64,000 nt of DNA, from assembly GCA_036417435.1 (NCBI GenBank), contig CM070899.1:70066501-70130500 (forward strand). The letters are read 5' to 3'. Below the pieces are notes generated by a model. The model had not been told where the DNA came from and did not search any database. It worked only from the letters and a program-made list of their open reading frames with translations. Each line of letters starts with the position of its first letter. The stretch's first letter is position 1. Made by a program: the position numbers and the translations under genes. Shown piece by piece: positions 11,868 to 22,055 of this stretch. The stretch comes from Inia geoffrensis. Its lineage: Eukaryota; Chordata; Mammalia; Artiodactyla; Iniidae.

Positions 11868-12177
11868 TCTTTCATTCATTTATTCAAACAAATGTTATTG
11901 AATAACATCTATGTGCCAGGCCTCAAGGAACTTGCAAGACTCTAGTTGTGGAAAACAAATTCAAAGAAAGAACTATAATAAAGTGCCAGTTGTGGAATAA
12001 AAGTCTCTGAAAGTTACCGTGGTAGCACAAAGGAGAGTTTCACAGGCAGGGTGACACTCACCCCGGGTACGGATGGTTGAGCAGAAGGCACCTTGGCAGG
12101 AGAATGCGGAGAAGTCCACTCCAGAGAATAACATGTACAAAACTCTGTTTTCAGAGAATCACAAGTTATCTGGATGA
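11868..12177 (-). repeat. L2 LINE 3' fragment
   Basis: Opens with 'ttcattcatttattcaaac' and 'ctatgtgccaggcctcaagg', the reverse of the L2 3' terminus, and continues through diverged L2-like sequence ('aaagtgccagttgtggaat', 'caggcagggtgacactca') until the MER20 element begins. Confidence 0.65.
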
Positions 12178-12185
12178 GTCTGGAG

Positions 12186-12397
12186 CAGTGGTTTTCAACT
12201 GGGTATTATTTACCCCCAGGGAATACTTGGCAATATCTGGTAACATTTTGGGTTGTCACAACTTGGGGGCAGGGTGCCATGAGCATGGAAAAGGGCCAGT
12301 GTTATTGCTAAACATCTTACAATACACAGACAGTCCCAAGGAACAAAAAGAACTATCCAGCCCCAAATGTCAGTAGTGTGGAGGTTAAGAAACCCTG
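12186..12397 (+). mobile_element. MER20 hAT-Charlie DNA transposon with 8-bp duplication
   Basis: A near full-length (212-bp) non-autonomous hAT element of MER20 type. It begins 'cagtggttttcaactgggta', contains 'gggttgtcacaacttggggg' and 'aaacatcttacaatacac', and ends 'gaggttaagaaaccctg'. The ends form imperfect terminal inverted repeats. The flanks carry an 8-bp direct repeat with one mismatch: GTCTGGAG (12178-12185) and GTCTGGAA (12398-12405), the length hAT transposases make. MER20 copies are known to serve as cis-regulatory elements in placental endometrium; whether this copy does is unknown. Confidence 0.92.
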
Positions 12398-12775
12398 GTC
12401 TGGAATATGGGATACAATGGTACAATGCAGGTCGAGAGGTCCCCAGGGAATTTTAATGTGTATTTGGATCTGTGATAAAGGATGGACCTACAGCCATACA
12501 GTTTTGGCACCACTGCTGACTCCTTCTTCCTTTGGAATCCATGTACTCCCTTCCATGACATTGCAATCTCCAGGTTCCTGTACTCTTTAGTCCTTTTCTA
12601 CCTCTGTCTTCTTCCTAGTCCCTCTCTTTCTACCTTCATTCTCACATACACTGGGGTGTTTCAAGGGGCTCTGCCTTTGACCTGCTGATTTTATCACTTC
12701 ACACTCTCTCCCTGGATGATGTCATTCCCTCTCATGGACTCATTTACTACAAATATGTGAAAACTAGTATGGTGG

Positions 12776-12965
12776 AGTGGTAAAGAATACGGATGCTAGA
12801 ACTAGGGTTCAAATCCTGGTTCCTATACCTACCATCTATGGGGCTTTTTGCAAGTTAGTGTGAAATGGCAACAATGATACTACTTATTTCATAAGGTTGT
12901 AGGGAGGAATAAGTTGAGCTAATATACACAGAGGACTTAGACCACATAGTAAATTCTATGTCCAC
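12776..12965 (+). repeat. MIR SINE
   Basis: MIR in consensus order: 'ggtggagtggtaaagaatac', 'ctagaactagggttcaaatc', a decayed middle, 'gcaacaatgatactacttat' and 'gaggaataagttgagctaat'. It lies within plus-strand L2 sequence and divides it. Confidence 0.82.
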
Positions 12966-13228
12966 ATCAGACTTTTCTAAAATTTCTAAGCTCATATGAC
13001 TGAACTGCTGGATTTTCTCTGTCCGAATCTCTTACCAGTTTTTAAAATGGACCCTGTCCAAAATTGAACTTATTATCTTTCTTGCTTCCTTTACCATTGA
13101 TGCTATACATTCTGCTATCGATGGCACTATTAAGGAGACCTAGCAGGCACCCCAGAAGAGTCTCTCTCCCTGATGTCTCATCGAATTAACCATTAAGTTC
13201 TGTTGATTGTATCTCCTATACACTTCTT

Positions 13229-13515
13229 TTTTTTTTTTTTAATTTTAATTATTTATTTATTTATTTATTTTGGCTGTGTCGGGTCTTCATTTCTGTGCAA
13301 GGGCTTTCTCTAGTTGCGGCGAGCGGGGGCCACTCTTCATCACGGTGCGCGGGCCTCTCGTTATGGAGCACGGGCTCCAGACGCGCAGGCTCAGTAGTTG
13401 TGGCTCACGGGCCCAGTTGCTCCGAGGCATGTGGGATCTTCCCAGACCAGGGCTCGAACCCATGTCCCCTGCATTGGCAGGCAGATTCTCAACCTCTGCA
13501 CCAACAGGGAAGCCC
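13229..13515 (-). mobile_element. CHR-type SINE with 17-bp target-site duplication
   Basis: Minus-strand CHR SINE of about 287 bp. The plus strand shows a T run, then 'attatttatttatttattta' (the 3' tail), 'ggctgtgtcgggtcttcatt', 'tagttgcggcgagcgggggc', 'gagcacgggctccagacgcg', 'ggctcgaaccc' and the head 'caccaacagggaagcc'. TCTCCTATACACTTCTT occurs at 13212-13228 and again at 13516-13532. Its length lies between the ~200-bp and ~340-bp copies in the window. It sits inside an L2. ORFs of 68-117 codons here are SINE sequence read through. Confidence 0.96.
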
Positions 13516-13735
13516 TCTCCTATACACTTCTTGAACCTGCCCCCTTCTCTCCATCCCACTACCACAGATCTGTTAAGTCAACCTCTTACTGTCTTTCACA
13601 TTAGCTACCAACCAGAATCCTAAATAATTCCTGACTCTAGTATTGTCCCTTCCTAATTATCCCTTCATGTAGCTGATGGAGTAATTGGCACTTCAGTAAC
13701 TGCTTATGGCCTATAAAATAAAATCTTAGCTCCTT

Positions 13736-14146
13736 GGACCTAGAGATTATCATACTAAGTGAAGTAAGTCAGAAATACAAAGACAAATACCATATGATAT
13801 CACTTATATGTGGAATCTAAAATACTACACAAATGAACACATCTGTGAAACAGAAACACTCACAGATATAGAGAACAGACTTGTGGTTGCCAAGAGGGTG
13901 GGGGGGAGGGAAGGACTGGGAGTTTGGGGTTAGCAGATGCAAACTATTAGATATAGAATAGATAAACAACAAGGTCCTACTGTATAGCACAGGGAACTAT
14001 ATTCAATATCCTGTGATAAACCATAATGGAAAAGAATATGAAAAAGAATATATATATGTATATATATACTAATTGAATCACTTTGCTGTACAGCAGAAAT
14101 TAACACAACATTGTAAATCAGCTATACATCAATAAATTTTTTTTAA
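13736..14146 (+). mobile_element. L1 3' fragment with 15-bp target-site duplication
   Basis: A 411-bp 5'-truncated L1, sense on the plus strand, holding only 3'-UTR sequence: 'atcatactaagtgaagtaag', 'atatcacttatatgtggaat', 'agagggtgggggggaggga', 'ctactgtatagcacaggga', 'gattcactttgctgtacagc' and the terminal 'catcaataaa' followed by a T/A-rich tail. AAATCT(T/G)AGCTCCTT flanks it at 13721-13735 and 14147-14161, rejoining the L2 text. The 3'-UTR type is that of ungulate/cetacean L1. Confidence 0.93.
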
Positions 14147-14565
14147 AAATCTGAGCTCCTTAACAAGTCATACAAAGCCCTCCTTCATCTGAACCCTTCC
14201 TTCTTTACAACTTCATTGCTTGCCATCCTCTATCCTGAATCCTGATAAAGAATGAAATTCAAGGCATAGGTAATTCCACTTTTTCCCTTTTCCTTCTGCC
14301 AGAAATGTATCCCTTAGCATAACCAACTTCTACACATATTTACCCCTCACAAAATGTTTATAATTTTCCTCTGTCGTCCCATAACATCCTCCTATTGAAC
14401 TTTCCCCACATCTCTTTGAAGTGAATAGGAGTTTACTCCTTGTGGAAAGGGACTAGATATACTTGTGACAATATCTCAGTATGTAGTGTAGGGTCTGGAA
14501 TAAGGTAGGTGCTTAGAAAGTGTTTGTTGACTGAATGACTAATTTGAGTCATCAGCAGATACCCT

Positions 14566-14810
14566 GTGATTAGTAACATAGGTGTGAATGAGATAGCTTG
14601 ATGAACGGAGAAGGGGCTGGGGCAGAAATTAAAAAAAACAGCATTTAAGGAGGGAGATAAGGAGAAGAAGCAACATGGAACCTGAAGAAAAAGTTGTCAA
14701 AGAAGCAGTATACTAACCTTGAAAGAATATGACGTGGAAGCTGAAGGAGGGCGGAGTTCCAGGAGAGAGAGTGGTCAGCCATATCAAAAGCCATGAAAGG
14801 TATGCAAATG
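14566..14810 (-). repeat. L2-related fragment (weak)
   Basis: Purine-rich sequence ('ggagggagataaggagaaga', 'ccaggagagagagtggtcag', 'aaaagccatgaaagg') parallels the L2 stretch read in reverse as 'gaggagggagtgatcaactgtgtcaaatgctg'. Diverged; ends uncertain. Confidence 0.45.
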
Positions 14811-15104
14811 ACCTATAAAGCACCCATGAGGTTAGACAATTTCTGGAATAGTAAAAATATAATGGCATACCTAGAAATCTAACTGCTGTGTATTTAGAAG
14901 TAAATGAAATGTAAGGTTATAGAGAAAGCAAGAATAAATTGCCTTTCAATATGAAGCAGTAAAATTAAAATAAAACATAGATAAACCAACTATTTTGTAC
15001 ACATCTTTAATTTCTATTAAGTGGAAAATCTCTTTATAATGGCAGTCAATAGTCATATGAATTATTATCTTTCAAACATTCAATATGTGATAAAAACTTC
15101 TCTG

Positions 15105-15995
15105 CTGCTGCCTCATTTGGGAGCTCTAAGCTTTTCTTTCTCAATCTCATTTAACATTGTTAGATCCTGTCTCCAGAACCTCACTCTCCAACCCATTCTC
15201 CAAAAATCCCCAGCATTATTGCCTTTAAAACATCAAAGGTAGGGAGGGACATGGACATATACATACTAACAAACTAAGGTAGATAGCTAGTGGGAAGCAG
15301 CCGCTTGGCACAGGGATATCAGCTTGGTGCTTTGTGACCCCCTGGAGGGGTGGGATAGGGAGGGAGGGAGGGAGGGAGACGCAAGAGGGAAGAAATATGT
15401 GAACGTGTGTATATATATAACTGATTCACTTTGTTATAAAGTAGAAACTGACACACCATTGTAGAGCAATTTTACCCCAATAAAGATGTTTAAAAGAAAA
15501 AAACCATCAAAGGTAATCTTGTCATTCCCAAATTTAAATATGTCCAGAAGTTATACAATATCTACAGGTTATGTTCTAAATTCTGTAATTCTGCATGTAG
15601 GGTGTGCAAAATCAACCTTTATCTGCCTCTCCGGTCTCATCTCTAGTCAGTTGGGCTGTACTCTTTCCTATCAGTGTCCAGTCTCAGGCATCCCACACAC
15701 CCAGCACCTTTATAATTCACAGTAACTGTTCATGCTGTGCCCTCTCCTCTCCTCCTGCTGATCTTAGCACAGATATCACTTCTTTTAGGAAGTTTTCAGG
15801 GGCTTCCCTATATGGAGTTAATTGTTCAGACCTATGCATTACAAGCACTTTGCTTAGCACACGGCACATTTTATTGCCCTTTTCAAGATGTCCTCCAATG
15901 GACTTGGCACTCCTAGAGCGTCCACTGAGCACAATACTTGATAAGCACTCATGTTTTTGACTGAATGTATGAATGAACGAATGATTGGGTACAAG
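15105..15995 (+). repeat. L2 LINE 3' region, interrupted by an L1
   Basis: Plus-strand L2 before and after the L1 at 15242-15504. Landmarks are 'aaaatccccagcattattgc', 'cctctcctctcctcctgctg', 'cacttcttttaggaagtttt', 'gcacacggcacattttattg' and the terminal 'ttgactgaatgtatgaatgaac'. A 118-codon open stretch at 15604-15960 is L2 3' sequence with no conserved protein and should not be annotated as a gene. Confidence 0.68.
15242..15504 (+). mobile_element. L1 3' end, 5'-truncated, with target-site duplication
   Basis: A 263-bp L1 3'-UTR fragment: 'ggacatggacatatacatac', the 'gtgggaagcagccgcttggcacagg' section, a GGGA-repeat run at 15355-15379, 'gattcactttgttataaagt', 'gcaattttaccccaataaag' and a short A tail. 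CATCAAAGGTA flanks it at 15231-15241 and 15505-15515. It interrupts an L2. Confidence 0.92.
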
Positions 15996-16891
15996 CTGCT
16001 AGAAGCAAGGGTAGAAAAACTCATTTGTTCCTGTTTATGTGAAACTGTTATATATATAAAATATTTTACAGCTGTATATTTTTTCTTAGATTGCTTTTCC
16101 TACTTTATAAAGGAAGTATAATTTCAGTTGCATGTGTGCGTGTGTGTAAAGCTCCATGGTATAGCCGCACTGTCTGTTCCTATGTCTCTGAGTATGAATC
16201 CAGGAAAGTGGTATCACTTATCAATCAATGAAGAAAAGTGCTGGGTCTTGAAGTGCTGACTCTGCACCTGGGAGGGCAGCCAAACTGACGGTACCCGTTA
16301 GAGGATTCAGAATGTTGATTTACTCTTGGGAAAGTCTTTGACATGAGGTATAAATGAATAGAAAAATCTGAACCAGGAGACAGAGTGGTCCAGGTTTTAA
16401 ATCACAGCATCTGAGCAGATAGTAAAAATAACAATTATTTATATTTTCCAACAGAAGATATATGTTTATAAATACCGCTTAAGAATTGTTGCCCATAAAA
16501 CTTTTAGTTCATGAGGAATTTGTGGAAGTTGAGTGGACTCCTGAATATTCATAAGTGTCTCTTTACCTGTTTGAGCAAATTTGGTACCTTTGCATGGAGC
16601 ATATTCCATGAATTAGCTCAAGCCTACTTCTTGGAATCAGCATAACTGAGAAATAGAATAGATACACCTTCAAGTCTCATGACTATGTTTATTGTTTACA
16701 GTGAGAATCCAAAATAGAAAATTTACTGTGCTGTGTATGAATTGGAGGCTCCATTGGTATTTTTGTCCTGCCTGAGATCAGCCTCATCAGCTTGGTTGTA
16801 GAGCCTAGGACCAAACCTCAAATCTTAGCACCTCTATTTGTTTCCCAGGGCTTCTAGACTCAGTTGCAAGGCCCAGTGCTCTCAGCCCTGC
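15996..16891. other. No gene or named repeat recognised
   Basis: AT-rich sequence between an L2 and a hAT element. No coding signature, transposon end or RNA gene seen. Confidence 0.5.
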
Positions 16892-16899
16892 CTCTAGGG

Positions 16900-17118
16900 C
16901 AGTGGTCCCCAACCTTTTTGGCACCAGGGACCCGTTTCATGGAAGACAATTTTTCCACGGACGGGGTGGCGGGGGGATGGTTCATGCAGTAATGCGAGCG
17001 ATGGGGAGCGGCTGTAAATGCAGATGAAGCTTCGCTTGCTTGCCCGCCGCTCACCTCCTGCTGTGCAGCCCGGTTCCTAACAGGCACCATTCGGCAGGCC
17101 AGGGCTTGGGGACCCCTG
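16900..17118 (+). mobile_element. Non-autonomous hAT-type DNA transposon
   Basis: A 219-bp element with terminal inverted repeats: 5' CAGTGGTCCCCAACC and 3' CTTGGGGACCCCTG. An 8-bp flanking repeat with two mismatches (CTCTAGGG at 16892-16899, CTCCAGGA at 17119-17126) fits hAT transposition. The interior is GC- and CpG-rich ('ccacggacggggtggcgggg', 'gcccgccgctcacctcctgc'), unlike its surroundings. I recognise the sequence as a common mammalian hAT repeat, apparently with part of the interior deleted, but do not assign the subfamily. No transposase is encoded. Confidence 0.85.
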
Positions 17119-17126
17119 CTCCAGGA

Positions 17127-17734
17127 GGTACTCGTAGTAGAAACCTATGAACTAGTTCTCTAGTGCTACTGGCAGAGTTGCCCGGTTCTTTCAAGATACT
17201 TGATCAAAATTTTCTAGTTATCCTAAGGTATCGAACTGATACGTAATTCTCAATATTTTAATTCATGTAGCTTCTCCTTTCTGTAGTCCTGTGGAGAAGC
17301 ATGACACAGGTTCAGCTGTTGTTTTTGTGACAGTCAGATGAACCTGTGCCTTCAGAATACTGCAAAAAAGTTACTGAGTAGAAGACAGAAATAAGCATTT
17401 TTACTGTTTTTATGTTTATTTCTTTAATGTATTTCTGTAGTAGCTCATGTAGGTCGACGTTAAACAAAGAAACTCTGCAGTAATCAAGATCTGTTCAACA
17501 TAATGGCTTGTTTTATTTTACTATCTGTTTACCCTATACACTCTCACTTGTGTCAGGATTAATCCCAGCACTGCCTAAGGAAAGTCCTAGAGCAGAGCCA
17601 TGATCCCCAAACTCTGAGCTGCTAGCTCTTGGAGGCAGGGCATGGAGTGTTTCCAAGGGGCAATGAATCAAATTCCTTCACTGTTGTTAGTAGATTGAAC
17701 AAAAAATGTCTCCTATCTATTTAATAGATAAATT
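17127..17734. other. No gene or named repeat recognised
   Basis: Sequence between the hAT element and a MIR, with no coding or repeat landmark I can name. Confidence 0.5.
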
Positions 17735-17905
17735 TATCGAGCTATCTTTACATGTCACATAATAATTCTCATAAATTTCCTATGAGATAGGAAATATTTT
17801 CTGCCCATTTGAACAGATGAAGATACTGGGACACAGAGAGGTTAAATAACTTGCCCAAAGTATGTCAGATAGTAATTAATGGATATTAATGTAGCATGAT
17901 TTGAA
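17735..17905 (-). repeat. MIR SINE
   Basis: Reverse-orientation MIR: 'ctcataaatttcctatgaga', 'ctgcccatttgaacagatga', 'ggacacagagaggttaaata', 'acttgcccaaagtatgtcag' and 'tttgaacacaggcc'. The order matches the reverse complement of the MIR consensus. Confidence 0.87.
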
Positions 17906-19164
17906 CACAGGCCATCTTAATGTAGATTCCATGGCTATATACAGATACCATTGGATAAGTGAAAATGAAATTTATGTTTAAGTGTTTCTGAATTATTGGA
18001 AGTTTTTCATTGGATCTTTTGACATCACAGAACATGTATACCCAAATAGAACGAAAGTCTAGGATAAAGCTCATAACTTCTGAAAAATACCCAAATAAGA
18101 TATCCTAAAGTTGTCTGTAATAGCTTCAAAGTACTTCCTGAGTGACTCTCCTGCCCAGTGTCATCAGGTACTAAATCACATGTGCAGAATGAAACTCGTA
18201 AGACGAATCTCTATGTTATATAATCCTCCAAGGTAAATTATGAACTAAGCTTTAATGATCCTGGGGAATGATAGATATGGTCAAATTATGGTGCTATATG
18301 AAGACACATTAGACTGGACCAGACATGAGGTCTACCTTGGGGAGCATGTGTAGTCTATCCTTGTTAAATTTAGGGAAGGTAGCAGTAAAAACATAACACT
18401 TAAGGCAGACAACTTGCCAGAACCTGCATGGATTCCTATTGCTTGTGCCTCTTTTTTTTTTTTCTTATGCCCTTTATCTCTTTTTCTATGACTCAATCTT
18501 TTCAACGTAATTCTGGGGGAAATTTCACTTTGATTTGCATTTCCGTCTTTTTCTAAATATAAAGCATCCTGATCTCCTTGGAGGAAAGGTGCTATAGGAC
18601 TGTAATATAGGGATAGACTAAAATTAGAAATATCATCACATTAACATCTTTTTCCCAATAGTTTGGTACTTTTGACAATGTACTATTTTAGCGTATCATG
18701 GGATTTCACAGTGATTGTAAATTAAAGCTTTCTTTATGAAGACTGAAAATGTGCCTGACTTGGTAAATTCTTGACTTTCTGAGAACTCCATTTAAGGAAA
18801 TCAGTGTTCACTGTCTCTCTTTTTTTAACCTTAATAGGTTAATGACTGAAATGAATGATAGAAAAAAGAAAAGAAAAGAAATGGAAAAGGTATAAACAGC
18901 AGGCTAGTTCACTGAGCCAGGTGAATTGTGATAAACTTTTGGACCATCGATTCCAACTAATGTTTTTAGACATAGATTTTGTTTCAGACAAAGAACTGAG
19001 GCAGTACAAACAGGTTCGTGCCCTTATTCTCACCCTCCCTGAGACCTGGCACTTAAGCAGCAAATGAAGAACTGAAGCTATTTTCTGTTATGTCTTGTCA
19101 GTAAAAGAGGGCATCAGATGGATCAAGCAAGGATATTTTTTCAGCATGTATATGTTTATTTTTC
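17906..19164. other. No gene or named repeat recognised
   Basis: No transposon termini. A 70-codon frame at 18855-19067 on the plus strand has no recognisable domain or splice context. A T-rich run lies at 18452-18465. Confidence 0.5.
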
Positions 19165-19300
19165 TGCCTACTTGAAGTAATCCATTTTACTTAAAATTAG
19201 CAATACATTCTTTGACTTTCAAACTTCCAAATTAGCATTTGGAAACATAAAATTGTTTATTGGCCTGCTTTGCAGGATAAATAAATGTCTGTTCAGCCCC
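19165..19300 (+). repeat. Unassigned dispersed repeat, copy A
   Basis: Aligns by eye, in the same orientation, with 20551-20680. Shared blocks include 15 identical bases AAACTTCCAAATTAG (19221-19235) and ATAAAATTGT (19247-19256). Flanking blocks are similar but diverged ('tggcctgctttgcaggataaa' here, 'tggccagttcgacaggacaaa' in copy B). Copy A has about 10 extra bases between the two shared blocks. I do not recognise the family. Confidence 0.6.
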
Positions 19301-20399
19301 ATTAGTTTTAAACCCATGATTTAGGATTCTTTTAAATGTGCTAAAATTAACAAGACTTAACTCTGTGGGTACAGAAAATGACAATACGAAATAATAAGTC
19401 ATGCTGAGAATTGGACAATTGACAAGATTTCAGTTTTTAATCTGGTCTCCCAGTTTGAGTGATCCTTCCTTTGTGGCAAGAGCACAGAAAATATTTGCTT
19501 GTCAATAAATGTCGGCCATTGCTACACCACAGCAGACCTGGGTAAGTCTGAAATTTAGAAGGTAATGCCAAGCCAGGAGAATAGCTGGAAAGAATATGGT
19601 TTGATTTTCTAAACCGTCGAGTGATTTGGTAATTGTAGTTTATATTGGCAACTGAATTCAAGGTGTCACAGTTTAGTACATGGCTAAGGTCAGTTATTAC
19701 TTCATTATAATTATCCAGGGGCATCATTATACTATGTTTGATTTTATTTCTTCTCAGTGCTAAAGAACTATAAATCTTTCTCAGTTTATATTATATGCAT
19801 ATTTATGTTAAGGTACCTAAAAGAAAATGTTAATTTGAATTTCTATTATATGGCCCTTAAAGGAATTCATAATAAAGTGAGCTTGGGCTTCCTGTATGTG
19901 AATTATGTTAAACACTGATATAGAGGAAATTCATAATATAGTTAATAATTTTACAGAAATAATTATCTAATTAAGAGAATGAACCACTTTTGGAACTTTA
20001 CAATTACGCTTTACATTCAGCCAATTAATATAACAGTTAGAACTCATTCTTACCTATTAGTTAATATTGAGCCACTTGGAGACACTACTTCAAAACAATG
20101 TCTTCCTTTTTAAAAAAAGTCTTCATTTTTGAAAAAAAATGCAGGATATTTCTATTTACGGAAGTACCACATTGTACAAAATTTAATTTGACTGGATTAG
20201 CAGATTGCTATTAATGTTATATAACTAATTTCCCTCATTTGTTTGGATAAAGTGATAGCGATTGCCAGTAGTCTGTGGTGTGAAGGAAATGGGATTTTTT
20301 TAGTGTAAGGAGAGTTCACAAACACAAGTTTAGTCGATATTGCGAACATTTTTTTAGCAATGACTTCAACCCCACCCCTAGTAACTGGCAAACTGAGTA
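19301..20399. other. No gene or named repeat recognised
   Basis: AT-rich sequence between the two copies of the unassigned repeat. It holds short unrelated ORFs only. Confidence 0.5.
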
Positions 20400-20530
20400 G
20401 CAGTAGAAGCACATACTAGAACAAGCGCTGGGACCAGGGGCCCCGGGTTCTAATCCTGCCTCCTCTGCCCACTTTGTGCTGCTGTGTCTTAGCCCTGTGC
20501 TTGGGCCTTCACCCATTCTTGCTGGGAATG
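20400..20530 (+). repeat. MIR-like fragment (weak)
   Basis: 'gccccgggttctaatcctgc' followed by 'tctgcccac', 'gctgctgtgtcttag' and 'tgtgcttgggcc' follows the tRNA-derived front half of MIR ('gggttcgaatcctggctctgccactt...tgtgaccttgggc'). Diverged; it could be chance in part. Confidence 0.5.
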
Positions 20531-20550
20531 CAAAGTCTCTGGAAATGTTC

Positions 20551-20680
20551 CTGCTTAGAGAACCCCACTTGATTTAAACTTAGCAGTAATTTTTCTGACT
20601 TTTAAACTTCCAAATTAGTATAAAATTGTGTACTGGCCAGTTCGACAGGACAAAAAAAATTGTGTTTTCGGTCGGTCCTG
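20551..20680 (+). repeat. Unassigned dispersed repeat, copy B
   Basis: Direct-orientation relative of 19165-19300, about 1.39 kb downstream. AAACTTCCAAATTAG is at 20604-20618 and ATAAAATTGT at 20620-20629. The two copies are too diverged to be a recent tandem duplication, so they are either an old local duplication or two copies of an old dispersed family. Confidence 0.6.
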
Positions 20681-20684
20681 ACAG

Positions 20685-20830
20685 TTTAGGAGTCTACCAC
20701 TAATTAGCTCTGTGCATCTGAACAACTCACTTAAAATCCCCAGAACTGAGTTTTCTTGTCTGTAAAATGGGGAATATGGTAAATCCTAGACATGCTATAG
20801 ATCGTAGATATTATTGTCCGTTTTGTTTTC
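20685..20830 (+). repeat. MIR SINE fragment
   Basis: 'gtctaccactaattagctct', 'gcatctgaacaactcactta', 'gagttttcttgtctgtaaaa' and 'tggggaatatggtaaatcct' follow the middle of MIR on the plus strand. The 3' end is decayed. Confidence 0.78.
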
Positions 20831-22055
20831 CTTTTTAAAAATATTCTGACTCCTCTGTACTACAGTTGTGATGAGGCAATAAACAGTCAAAGACAGGAAA
20901 AAAAAATTAAAGTGTTAGAAACAGAACTTTGAACAGTCTGAGGTTAGGCCATCCCCTCTTGAAAAACCAAAATTTATATATGGGCCAATTTCAGATATAA
21001 AGATAAATAATACAGTCATGCTTCAAATAAGAAAGTATTCTCTTTTTGTTAATTAGAATTTTAAACTCTAAATAGCATCCTAATTTAATGTTTATTGATG
21101 ATACTTTAAAACAATGTTTAAAATATTAATTATTCTAATAACATATTTACTGGAAGACATTCAAGCGTATTCTAAATCATACAAAATAAGAGGATTAAAG
21201 ATATTTAGGATATGAGTATATTGTGTTTATTTCCCATATTCACAGTCTTTGAAATTGAATACATCACACATTATATATAATAAATCTCAGTTAAGCCAAA
21301 TATAGCATTTACTTAATCAGAGTAGCTTATGTTCCAACCATTCTGAGAAAAATGAATTTTAATATTTTGTATATTCAAAACAGTGAGATTCTGTATTTAA
21401 AGATATATATGTATATATATTTTTGTGTGTATATATACACATATATACTTATATGTATATCCATATATATTTATAGTTAAAATGTATAAGACTCTATTGT
21501 GATTGAGGTAATAGGAAATGAAGTTTTAAAAGTCCAGCTTTTTATTGTATTGTCAGATATAGTAAAGCATAACTGACAGGTTTGCTTCTTTGATAGTATT
21601 TTCTCTATGCCTAGGGTTTAGACAGTATTTCCTTTTAGTCACATTTTTGTTAGTTTGTTTGTTTTGGCTTTTCCTTTTTTCTGGCTCTGTTAGTTTGCCT
21701 GTAACCCCTTTCTGCTGAGCATGAGATGTCTCTGGAAGTACTGTCATTTCCACAGAAATTCACAACAAAAACATTTGGATTTCTGTGGTATTTCTTATAG
21801 CAGTCGTTGTTCAATGAGTAACATATGAATCATATATATACACGTACAAAAACATATAACTTTCTTTTAAATTTAACACTGCTTGGTTGCCAAAATGACA
21901 ACTGCTGTTTTTTGTTTGTTTGTTTTTTTGTAAAAACAGCTGCACTTTGCCTTGAGGAATCTTGAATGGCATTTTTACCTTCCGAATTTCCTTTTGAGAA
22001 TAATAGTGAACATTGAAAAAGACATAGCCCTTTATTAATATGCTTTAGTATATTT
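20831..22055. other. No gene or named repeat recognised; AT-rich
   Basis: Includes a 'tatata/gtgtgt' low-complexity patch at about 21402-21475 and a short (GTTT)n near 21649-21665. No gene signal or transposon end seen. Confidence 0.5.

Larger units (their letters stand above)
12510..14565 (+). repeat. L2 LINE, interrupted by three later insertions
   Basis: Diverged plus-strand L2 text runs in consensus order over four blocks: 12510-12775, 12966-13211, 13533-13720 and 14162-14565. Landmarks are 'gatgatgtcattccctctca', 'ccctgtccaaaattgaactt', 'aaaataaaatcttagctcct', 'caaagccctccttcatctga', and the 3' end 'aggtaggtgcttagaaagtgtttgttgactgaatgac'. The gaps are a MIR (12776-12965), a CHR SINE (13229-13515) and an L1 3' end (13736-14146). 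The SINE and the L1 have target-site duplications, so the blocks were once continuous. Confidence 0.75.

Noticed and set aside
12405..12475. Possible second short DNA transposon after MER20 ('ttttaatgtgtatttggatct')
   Set aside because: Resembles MER5-like text, but too short and without termini.
13270..13623. 117-codon ORF
   Set aside because: Spans the minus-strand CHR SINE and L2 3' sequence; no protein family.
15604..15960. 118-codon Ser-rich ORF
   Set aside because: Lies in decayed L2 3' sequence, which does not encode protein in this region.
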